NCBI GenBank assembly: GCA_943736015.1
Contig: OX031063.1
Coordinates: 42,424,672 to 42,488,671, forward strand
Source: Tridacna crocea
Taxonomy: Eukaryota; Mollusca; Bivalvia; Cardiida; Cardiidae
Length of the DNA stretch: 64,000 bases
Reading direction: 5' to 3'
This document shows positions 10,932 to 21,400 of the stretch, one piece after another. Below the pieces are notes generated by a model. The model was not told where the DNA came from. It was given only the letters and a program-made list of their open reading frames with translations, and searched no databases. Each line of letters starts with the position of its first letter. Position 1 is the stretch's first letter. The position numbers and the translations under genes were made by a program.

Positions 10932-11160
10932 TTAACCCTTTACCCCATAAGGCATTTCTATGGTACCTCTAATTGACCCTAAATAACAGCAAGGATGAAG
11001 CCGTTACTTATGTGTATATGACACCTTTTGATAGCATAGAAAACATTGAGGCAAAAGGTGAAATTGCTCGTCACGAGCAATTTCTCCTTTTGCCACAATG
11101 TTTTCCAAAGGCCCAAACAAGCAATGCGTACAAATGAGTATCTATGGAGTAAAGAGTTAA
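10932..11160 (+). mobile_element. MITE B
   Basis: TTAACCCTTTACCCCATAAG start; hairpin GAAATTGCTCGTCACGAGCA; TTAA at both ends. Confidence 0.88.
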
Positions 11161-11286
11161 GATAAAGATACTTTTTTCCAACCCTTTCAAAAACAAATCC
11201 CTTTAATTTAGTGACAGGACATTTTTCATCTGTAAATGCTTACAGCATAGGTGAGTCTAGTATTATGTCACATGGAAAAGGAGCTA
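11161..11286 (+). mobile_element. MITE A, solo long arm
   Basis: CCAACCCTTTCAAAAACAAA to CATGGAAAAGGAGC. A weaker hairpin remnant follows at 11411-11500. Confidence 0.55.
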
Positions 11287-11499
11287 AATGACTTCTTTGT
11301 TCCTGCCTGAAGACCACTTTTGAAATCACCATAAGCTTATACAACAAGCAATTTCACTTTCTGATGAAAACACCAACACACCTCTCCCTGTACATTGATG
11401 TTTTCACAGTCATGTATCTGTGAGGCAGGAGACCAGTATTTTCTTCTTTTTTGAAAATGGTTTTAAAACCCCATTTTCTTGGGTCGTTACATGACAAAA

Positions 11500-11841
11500 T
11501 TTTTATTTCGTAATAAAAACTGATTTGTATATAGAATTAAAACTGTTACAGTGTAAGCAGCAACGAACAATGGAATATAATACAAGTACTGGCTTTTAAT
11601 AATTCATCTTAAAAACCATCAATCTGTACATCATTAATGTCTATCTTTGGGGATAATAAAGTTAATATTATCTCTACATTGGGAGCAATTAGAAGGAAGA
11701 TAACCTCTTGGCCCCAGAGGCAACATTTGGATCTACTGCAATCTCCAATAATATATATTTCCAGACAACCTTTTTTTTATTTCTCAAAACACATAAATTT
11801 TAAAAATATCTTGGCAAAAGAAAGAACTATGGTAGCTTGCA
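11500..11841. other. Intergenic/intronic stretch, nothing recognised
   Basis: AT-rich sequence inside YIPF5 downstream territory; no exon, repeat family or RNA gene recognised. Confidence 0.4.
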
Positions 11842-12033
11842 TTAACTCTTTACCACACAATCCCGACTTTTCACGCCCCTGAGAAAGAAGCCTTGCTAGT
11901 TACCAGCATTTTCTCCTTTTCCCACAATGTTTTCTCTGCTTTCCAAAGGAAATTTCAAATTTTCTGTCTCTTTTATTTTGTTGTCTGCAAAATTTGAACC
12001 AGTCTAAAATTTTGTCCTTTAGTAAAGAGTTAA
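11842..12033 (+). mobile_element. MITE A, left hairpin arm deleted
   Basis: Short arm jumps from AAGCCTTG to the apex TAGTTACCAGC; TTAA at both ends. Confidence 0.82.
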
Positions 12034-12069
12034 ACAAATTTATCCTTTCTCCATGACATGAATGAATGT

Positions 12070-12311
12070 ATCAATCCTTTACAAAGACAATATTCGTATT
12101 TAACATGCCATATAAAAGGTTTCTGATGCAAAAACATAGGAAAAGGATACAATGCTGGCAAACTAACAATTGTCTCCCTTTCCACACAATGTTTTCTATA
12201 ATTTCAAAGACAAGTACCATTACCTAAGGTAATACCGGTATTTAACATACTGTCTATAAATGCTTTCCATTTGAGCAACTGTATAATGTTGTTGTCTGGA
12301 AAAAAGTAAAC
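12070..12311 (+). mobile_element. MITE A, degenerate
   Basis: Hairpin apex reads CAATGCTGGCAAACTAACAA; long arm has an insertion with CTAAGGTAATACCGG. Confidence 0.6.
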
Positions 12312-12535
12312 TCTTTACCACACAATCCCGACTTTTAATGACCCTGAGAAAGAAAGGCTTTGAAAACGTTGTGGGAAAAGGAGAAAATGCTGGTAACCAG
12401 CATTTTCTCCTTTTCCCACAATGTTTTCTATCCTTTCCAAATCAAGTTTCATTTTTTGATTCACATTTATTTTGTCGTCTGCAAATGCTTTCGATTTGGA
12501 CAAGTCCAAAATTTTGTTGTTTGGTAAAGAGTTAA
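12307..12535 (+). mobile_element. MITE A
   Basis: Near reference; abuts the preceding copy. Confidence 0.87.
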
Positions 12536-12614
12536 ATATTGCTTCATTTTGGCCATCTTAATCCTAGAATGATGCTTTCACAGTCATCAGCTGCAAGGGT
12601 GTGTCTAGATAGGA

Positions 12615-12822
12615 TTAACTCTTTTTACCCTGAGAGAGAACCTTTTAAAAATATTGTAGGAAAAGGAGAAAATGCTGATTACCAGCATTTTCTCCCTTTC
12701 CTGCAATGTTTTCTACCCCCATCAAAGATAAATCACATCTCTTTAGCCCTTCTGATATTGTCATCTGCAACTGCTTTCAATTTTAGCTGGTGTGGAATTT
12801 GTCAAGTGGTATAGAGTGAACT
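12615..12822 (+). mobile_element. MITE A
   Basis: Short-arm deletion; right end overlaps the start of the next, opposite copy. Confidence 0.8.
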
Positions 12823-13038
12823 CTTTACCACACAATGAAATTTCATACTTGCCAATATTGAAAGTATTTTAAGATGACAAATAAAAGATGGGTTGAATGA
12901 CAACAGTTGTCTTTGAAAGGGTAGAAAACATTGTGGGAAAAGGAGAAAATGCTGGGTACCAGCATTTTCTCCTTTTCATACAGTGTTTTCAAAAGCCTTC
13001 TCTATCAGTGTTGTTAAAAGTCAGATTGCGTAGTACAG
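12819..13038 (-). mobile_element. MITE A
   Basis: Tail-to-tail with the previous copy; apex is GCTGGGTACCAGC, a shorter loop. Confidence 0.78.
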
Positions 13039-13316
13039 GAAAAATTATTCACAAATTCAAAACCTTCAATTATCACTGAGTATTTCTGACCCCCTGTACA
13101 TTTTTGTTGGCCAGCAAGCTTCTTTCACACTGAACAATTCATCAATAAAATAATTTTCAGTAGTCCAACTTGTGCATTAGAAGGAAAATCATACCTGGTT
13201 CACCTATGAATGCAGAGTGAATCTAATTAGACATTTTCAGTCTAGAGATAAAACCAAAGTACATAATAGGAATTTCAAAGTTACTTCAGTCTAGGATGTC
13301 TAATTGAAGCATACAG

Positions 13317-13378
13317 TGTAGATCAAAGATCAGACTGCACATTTTTGTAGTCTGATCTTCATCTGCATGGGCCACATT
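13317..13378. repeat. Hairpin repeat family D
   Basis: GTAGATCAAAGATCAGACTG and TAGTCTGATCTTCATCTGCA around a short loop. Confidence 0.65.
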
Positions 13379-13383
13379 AGCAG

Positions 13384-13612
13384 CTTAACCCTTTCCCAAA
13401 CAACAAATTTTGGACTCTTCCAAACCAAAATAGTTTGTAGACAACGATTTAAGATTTGGAGAAAACGGCAGAAAGTTCTCAAAAAGGGTAGAAAACACTG
13501 TGGGAAAAGGAGAAATTGCTCATTACGAGCAATTTCTCCTTTTCCCACAGTGTTTTCAAAAGACTTTTACTGCAGACAAGTAAAAACCAGGGCTTGTTTG
13601 GGAAAGGGTTAA
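13384..13612 (-). mobile_element. TTAA foldback MITE family C
   Basis: TTAACCCTTTCCCAAACAAC at one end and TTGGGAAAGGGTTAA at the other. Hairpin ACACTGTGGGAAAAGGAGAA with apex TTGCTCATTACGAGCAA. Confidence 0.88.
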
Positions 13613-13852
13613 GTTGTAAAAGGCTCAACAAGGGTTAATTAACAAAATTACCACAATTACAGCATTCAGTACAAGACAGATGTTTATCAAGTATAAGATT
13701 ATTAAACAGAGGTTGTTGAATTACTATCAGACATTCACCCCACATGCCATACTTCATGATCACTTGTGTGATTATCAAAAAATGTTATCCTCTATACCAA
13801 CAAGCTCAAGGCAGGCCAAAAGTAGGCTTAGGCTATACAGGTATTCACTTGA

Positions 13853-14062
13853 AATTCTATCAAATTCTAGACTTGTCTGCACTGAAAGCATCTGAAGATG
13901 ACAAATTAAATTTAGCCTAAAATATGATGATTTCTATCATTGATTGGGTTGAAGATATAAAGGGAAATAGAGAAAATTATTGTCACCACCATTTTCTCCT
14001 TTTCCCACAATATGTTCAAAAGACTTCTTTCTCAGTGTTGTTAAAACACAGGATACCTGAAA
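13853..14062 (-). mobile_element. MITE A, degenerate
   Basis: Long-arm AAATTCTAGACTTGTCTGCA, hairpin reduced to one arm. Confidence 0.55.
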
Positions 14063-14350
14063 TGGGAGTGACAGGTTCATCAGATTTGTAGGCCTACTTT
14101 GTGCCAATCCTGAACAATTTTTTTTGACCCTATTTAGACTTACTGGTACTTGGCAGAACAATACAAACTGACATCTAACAAAATTCAATTAAACTGGCAT
14201 ATTGTTGTGGATAGCATTTGTTGACCCACTGTTTTAAACTTGGAAATCGTTACATATGGGCCATTTCACAAGATTCAAAAGTCTCTTTGCTGTTTCTTAA
14301 TTTATCTTTCATTGTTCATTGGTCACTGAAGGCATCTTCTAAATCACATA

Positions 14351-14577
14351 TTAACCCTTTCCCAAACAAGCCCTGGTTTTTACGTGTCTGCAGTAAAGTC
14401 TTTTTGAAAACACTATGGGAAAAGGAGAAATTGCTCATAACGAGCAATTTCTCCTTTTCCCACAGTGTTTTTTACCTTTTTGAGAACTTTCTGCCATTTT
14501 CTGCAAATCTAAAATTGTCGTCTGCAAACTCTTTCGGTTTGGAAGGGTCCAAAATTTATCATTTGGGAAAGGGTTAA
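14351..14577 (+). mobile_element. MITE C
   Basis: Opposite orientation to the copy at 13384; TTAA at both ends; long arm CTGCAAACTCTTTCGGTTTG. Confidence 0.88.
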
Positions 14578-15205
14578 AATCATGTATCAAATAGATATCA
14601 TAATTACTAAACAATGGATATTCAAAGACACATCATTCATCAGTGTCCCTTCTACAACCAGCCACAACTACTACAGTTTACTATTATTAAAGAAAAGAAA
14701 TCAGGTTATGCTTCAATATCTTATTCATAGTAAATGCACAAGAATCTGGTACTAATCTTCATTGCATATCATATGAACAAGGGAGATTATCCAAAGGAAT
14801 CAAGGACTTATAAGAGTTCTCTCTCTTGTCTTCTTACACATGCATATTTTAACAAGTAAAAAGTTTGTTTTCATAAAATCAAATTACACCTAAAAATTCT
14901 ATCCTACGTAGATCCATCTTTGATTATACTCCATTGACTGTTATGTACAGGGGAGATAATTCAAAGAAATTTACAATTAATGACGAGATTTATCTACCCA
15001 GTCTCCTTAGTTGTGCATTTGACACTCATGGGAACACTATGAAAAAAATACTTTTTTGGGAACAGCACTGTCAAACTCTCAAAACCTGTCCTTTTCTGAC
15101 AGTGCATTCCATATTGCGCAAACTCTATTTCATTCAGTTCATAATTTACATGTACAGTTTTGTTTACTGTGTATTTTGTAATAATAATGTTTGTAGGCCT
15201 GAATT
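14578..15205. other. Intronic/intergenic stretch, nothing recognised
   Basis: Unique-looking AT-rich sequence with two GGGAGATTATCC/GGGGAGATAATTC boxes but no coding evidence. Confidence 0.4.
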
Positions 15206-15316
15206 TGTTACCACTCATTCCAAAGTTTTAATGACCCAGTGAAAGAAGCCTTTTGAAAACATTGTGAGTCAGGGAGAAAATGCTGGTAACCAGCATTTTC
15301 TATTTTTCCCACAAAG
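15206..15316 (+). mobile_element. MITE A, truncated
   Basis: Short arm plus hairpin; long arm lost at the junction with the tRNA-like sequence of 15343. Confidence 0.65.
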
Positions 15317-15342
15317 TCTGCAACAAAGGAACAAATGAATAG

Positions 15343-15440
15343 ATGCGTGGCAGAAATACAGGAACCGGCCAGGATTCGAACCTAGAATACCCAGACAAAA
15401 GGCCAACAATATAACCACTTTCCTTACTAGGAATGAAATG
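15343..15440 (-). mobile_element. tRNA-like SINE head fragment
   Basis: On the minus strand an A-box-like AGTGGTTATATTG precedes a B box GGTTCGAATCC. No folding tRNA with a CCA-side stem was found, so SINE-derived is preferred over a tRNA gene. Confidence 0.5.
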
Positions 15441-15449
15441 AAATCTTAC

Positions 15450-15484
15450 CTTTTGTATGATGTGGTCAAAGTTTATACCCAATT
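15450..15484 (-). CDS. YIPF5: YIPF5 coding exon 3 (35-nt microexon)
   Basis: Only 35 nt: completes E and encodes LGINFDHIIQK, with acceptor TTTTGCAG and donor GTAAGAT. The peptide matches the invariant ELGINFDHI motif of vertebrate YIPF5. A tRNA-like SINE head begins about 10 bp beyond the donor. Confidence 0.9.
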
Positions 15485-18400
15485 CTGCAAAAGAAAAAAG
15501 ATGAAGAAAAATGAGAAATATTAAATGTTACAGTAGATGACTTAACCCTTTACCACACAATGCCAACTTTTAACCACCCTGAAGAAGTAGCCTTTTGAAA
15601 ACATCATGGGAAAAGGAGAAAATGCTGGATACCAGCATTTTTTCCTAGTCCCACAATGTTTTCTACCGTATCAAACAAAAATTGCATCATTAAGCCATAT
15701 CGAAATTGTCATCTGCAAATGCTTTCAATTTAGACAGGTCTAAGATATTGCTGCGTAGTAAAGGCTTAACCCATTACCAAACGACAATATTTTAGACTGG
15801 TCCAAATTGAAAGCATTTACAGACGACAAAATAAAAGTGACTGAGAATTTGAAATATGTTTTGTGAAGGGTAGAAAACATTGTGGGAAAAGGAGAAAATG
15901 CTGGTTACCAGCATTTTCTCCTTTTCCCACAATGTTTTCTAAAGGCTTCTTTCTCAGGGGCGTCAAAAGTAGGGATTGTGTGGTAATGGGTTAAAAAAAA
16001 ATACTATTTCAAAATCAGATTCATCGACAGGAATTATGGACAACTCTTTACCGAACGACAAAATTTTAGACTTGCCCAAACTGAAAGCATATGCAAACAA
16101 CAAACTGAAGATGAATTAAAAATTGAATTTGTCTTGGGAAAGGTAGAGGACATTGTAGGAAAAGGAGAGAATGCTGGTTACAAGCATTTTCTCCTTTTCC
16201 CACATTGTTTCCAAAAGTCCTTTTCTTCAGTGTCATTAAAAATCAGGATTGATTGACGAGCAATTTGTCCTTTTTCCACAGTGATTTCTACCCATTTGGA
16301 GAACTTTCTGCCATTCGTATCAAATTTGAAATTGTCGTCTGCAAACTCTTTCAGTTTGGAAGAGTCTAAAATTTGTCGTTTGGCAAAGGGTTAACTAAAG
16401 TGAAAGCAAGTGGGCAACAGAAAAAATTGCTAGTGACGAAAATCCCTATCAGCTACAATGTTTTAAAAAATGGTTTGCATCCAGACACAAAAAACTATAT
16501 GTGTGGGCAAATGATGTCAAAGGAGTCCAAACGACTCTATCTTTTGTGCCTGGTTTTTGTTTCAGTGTCTTCATCCTTACTGTTAGACGCATCTTTACTC
16601 ATTTTTATCTTCTTTCAAAAAATTTTATCTGCATTTTGTGAAAGTTTAATGCCTTACCACACGACAAAATTTTAGACTGGTTCAAATTGAAAGCATTTAC
16701 AGACGACAAAATAAAAGTGACTGAAAATTTGAAATTTGTTCTGGGAAGTGTAGAAAACACTGTGGGAAAAGGAGAAAATGCTGGTTACCAGCATTTTCTC
16801 CTTTTCTCACAGTGTTTTCAAAAGGCGTCTCAGGGGCGTCAAAAGTAGGGATTGTGTGGTAATGGGTTAATTAATCACTCTTGTATCTTTATACCAAATG
16901 TTGCTCCTGACCATAGCAAGGTTGCACAGATTTCGAGTACCAGAAAATGGATTTCATTCTCTGAAGACCATTACTGACATAACCATGATTGTTTCCGTAA
17001 ATTGATCCCCTCGGTATCCTCATCCTATATATCTTATATCTTCTTTTTTATCTATGCTTATACGACTGACTAGATTCTGCACACTATCAAGTTTTGACAG
17101 TGTTTGTATACTCTCTGGCTGTAAAGATGCTACTTCAATATTCATGCAATACTGTACCAAATAATCCCAAGTTTCAGCAACCCCGAGCAAGACCCCTTTT
17201 GAACACATTATAGGAATTTGTTGGTGCATGTACAAGCATTTTCTCAATTTCTTGCAATGTTTTATAACCTTTTCTAACCTTTGACCCATATTTAATTTGT
17301 TGTCTCCCAAAATGATTTGAATAAAGAAGATTTAAAAAAAGTTTTATCTGGTCAATACTTAAAAAAACAAGAGCCGTCAGAGACGGGTTATGCTCCCCGA
17401 ACAAGTGATTGTCATAAAATATAAGACACTGATATATATATACTTCTTTTATCCCAGAAGAACCTGTTCATGCCCCCAAAAATTTGAAGTGAAAAGGCAA
17501 ATACTATCTTAGAGATAGCCAACACAAACTTGTAGAGGACAATAAGCCCAATAAGCCCCCTTTAAGCCCCCTTTTCCCATAAGACAATATTGGATCATTG
17601 CAATAAATACAATGGGTGTGTGGTTTGTGGCATTTTTTAATAATAATTCAAAATTTGAAATTTCATAAAATTTAGAGCAGTCATGTATTAAATATTACAT
17701 AAAACATTTTTTTACATGAAGCCCCCCAGCCCCCTTTTTCCGAGACGCAGCCTGAAATTGAGAAAAAGGAAGAGAGGTACCTGGGCAACGTTCCAACAAG
17801 TTCAGATTTGAAATTTCACAAAGTTTTGAGCTCTGATAACGGAGAACCTAGTGAAAAACAATTTTTTCCATGAAGTCCCCTTTTTCCGTGACGCAGCCTT
17901 AATTTGAGAAACCAGGAAAGATGTATATGCATAGTAATAATTCATAGATTGCAAAAACAAAGGGCACATGTTGAAACTTGTAAAACAAGATATAACTATG
18001 AAATGTTGATAAAAACTGAACAAGTATTACAGTAAAAATTGCAATTTTGCATTAGAGCCCCCCCTTTTTTTTTTTTTTACAAGAAACCCCCTTTTTCCAT
18101 GACAAAGGGTCAAATTGAAAAAACACATAGATAAAGAAACAAGAGCACATTGTGAAACTTTGAAAAAACAATATAATCATGAAGTTTAATGAAATTTTGA
18201 CCAAAACTGAATGAAATATTAGTAAAAATTGGAATTTTGCAAGAAGCCCCCTTTTTCCATGACAGAACGTCAACTTAAAAAATGCCCAGATTAAAAATAG
18301 CAAGGGCACATGCTAAAACTTTCCATAAACAATATAACCATGAAGTTTCATGATATTCTGACAAAAACTGAATGAGATATTGGTAAAAATTGCAATTTTG

Positions 18401-21400
18401 CATTAAGCCCCTTTTTTCTATGACACAGGGTCAAATTAAAAATCCGGGAAAAGTATATCCGCGCATTACCCTAAGGAGTTCATATATGAAGTTTCATCCA
18501 ATTTGGTCCAAGGGTTGTGGAGAAATGGCTTCGGACGGACGGACGGACGGACGGACGGACGGACGGATGGACGGACGGACAGACGGACGGACAGACGAAG
18601 CGGCGACTATATGCTCGCCCATCGGGGAGCATAAAAAGGAAATAACTCTTTACCACACAATCCCTACTTTTAATGATCCTGAGAAAGATGCCTGTAGAAA
18701 ACATTGTGGGAAAAAGAGAAAGTACTGGTAACCAGCATTTTCTCCTTTTCCCACAATATTTTTACCTTATCAAAGTCAGAAATCCTAATATTACCAAAGG
18801 TGAATTTGTTGTCTGCAGATGCTTTGAATTTGGTGCAGTGCAAAAATTTGTCCTTCGATAAAGAGTTAAGCCATCATGTCCCTGGCCATCTTTGCAAGCC
18901 AAGGATACTAAGGTAGTACCCTTGGCCACTCGCCTCTTTAAAAATCCAAGCTCCCGCTTCCACAAAGTGGAGTTAGTATCCTTGGCTTGCAAAGATGGTT
19001 CCTGGCTGGCTCATCAGAAACTTTGTACCCAAGAGAGAAAAAAAGATATCTTCGTCAAAGCTCAGAAATGAAAAAGAAAAAGACTACCTTCCATAAGGGG
19101 TGGTTCATCTTCAAAATTATCACCAGGCGGAGCTGCGTAAGACTGTGAGAGGTCAGGGGTCATTATTGTCGGGTTGTAGGATGAAGGTTGCTGTGCACCA
19201 TAGGAGCTGTCCATGTATCCAGGCTGTTGGCCATAGTCAAACTGGCCAAACTGTCTGCAAGATATATACTGAGGTATGAAATTGACAAGTTCCTTTCGAA
19301 GACTACTAGTAAGATAGCAAAGGGAGATAAATAGTCATAAACTGTCACAAAAATGATTTATTTCCCTTCATTCACTCACATTTTGATGAAAGATAACTGC
19401 AACAATATCAAATTTTATGATGGACTTGAAATTTGGAAAAGGTGTAAGGAAATATACCATTTTGCCTGATTTTCAGTTTTGGAGAAGAAGACATTAAGAA
19501 AATTTTCACTACACATGCATAACTCTACAAAATAAAAACCATTATTTTTCACATTTTAAAGCATTTTCAGACGACATACAAAACTCCTTTTACACTTTAT
19601 CACACAATAGAAGTTTAGACAGATCCAAATTAGAAGATTTTAAAAGATGTAGTAAATATGGCACAAGTAATGCGATTTGCCTATAATAGAAAAGAAAACA
19701 TTGAGGGATACTGAGAAAATGCTGGTTCCCAGCATTTTCTACTTTTTCCATGATGATTTCAAAAGCTTTCTCAGAGTCAGTGTTGCCACAAAAGAACCAG
19801 GGAGAGCTCCCGACAGAGGGAGTGATTTGGATTCCAAAATTAAAAAAATGTCTTCTTCTCAACTAAACCCTATGGTGTGGGTACTCACTAGAATCGTCTC
19901 ATCATGACAATTCTAATAAGTAACCACAAGCATTTGGACAAGAAAAAATGGATTTAGAATACCATCACTCCCTCTTATCTGAAGCCCTGACCAGGGATCC
20001 AAATTTAAGTGAAACTAGTGTTAGAAGTACAAGCTGGTTAAAAACAGGCTTTGCTCAGAGTCAAAAGCTACAAATAAGCATACCCATCTGAAACTTGAGG
20101 ATACTTTTTTAAAGAAGAACTTCTACTTTTTTCACAAGGTTTTGAACACTTTCACAGGCATTAATTACCATAATTTCAGCCACATTCAATTTGTCATCTG
20201 CAAATGCTTTAATTTGACCCAGTCTAAAATCTTAAAATTTGGTAACCAATTAAACATTTTACAAAACAATCCCTTGTCTTAACAACCTTTGGGAAGAAGT
20301 TTAACCCTTTCCCAAACAAGCCCCTGTTTTTAAGTGTATACAGTATAAGTCTTTCGAAAACACTGTGGGTAAAGGAGAAATTGCTCATAATGAGCAATTT
20401 CTCCTTTTCCCACAGTGTTTTCTACCCATTTGGAAAACTTTCTGCAATTTTTGTCAAACCTGAAATTGTCGTCTGTAAACTCTTTGGGTTTGGAAGAGTC
20501 TAAGATTTGTCGTTTGGAAAAGGGTTAACTACTAGTATTTGACTCTATACAATTTACACAATTTATGCTTGTCCAAATTAAAAGCATCTGCCATCAACAA
20601 ATTCTATATGGCTTAAATGATGGGATTTTTCTATGAAATGTTACAAAACAATGTGGGAAAAGAAAAAATTGCTGGTTACCAGCATTTTTCTTCTTTTCCC
20701 GCATTGGTTTTTAAGGTTCACTTTATTAGGGCCAGGACTGTGTGGGAAAAGGAGTAAATCATATTTGGTTACAGTACTGGTCTTTGTCTTTTAACCAGAG
20801 AGTTTCTCATTTAAATTACTAATCCATATTAAAAGCATTAACCCATTACCCCATAAGGCATTTCTATAGTATCTCTAATTGACCTAAATAACAGCAAGGA
20901 TAAAGCCGTTTCTGATTTGTATATGACACCTTTTGATAGTACAGAAAACATTGTGGCAAAAGGTTAAATTGCTCGTCACGAGCAATTTCACCTTTTGGCA
21001 CAATGTTTTTCAAAGGCTCCTACAAGCAATGCGTAGAAATTAATATCTATAGAGTAAAGGGTTAAAAATTTATGTGGCTTAGATTATGGGATTTATCCCT
21101 GAAAGCATTATAAAACACTGTTTTAAACATAAAAAGATTCTGTTAACTCTTTACCGCACAATCCAGACTTTTGTCGACGCTGAGATAGAAGCCTTTGAAA
21201 ACATTGTGAGAAAAGGAGACAAGAGGGCCATGATGGCCCTGAAATCGCTCACCTGAGTTTATTGACCAAACATGCACCATCTAGTTTCCCAGTGACCTAG
21301 TTTTTTATCAGACATTACCCATCATCAAACACTTTTGAGATATCAATAAGACAAACATTCTGGCCAAGTTTCATGAGTATTGGACTGAAAATGTGGCCTC

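Noticed and set aside
15343-15440. tRNA gene
   Set aside because: A- and B-box-like words exist, but acceptor and anticodon stems do not pair; SINE head is more likely.
18535-18600. Threonine/aspartate repeat protein (TDGRTDGRTDGR)
   Set aside because: Translation of the (GGAC)n tract in a pearl-like element.
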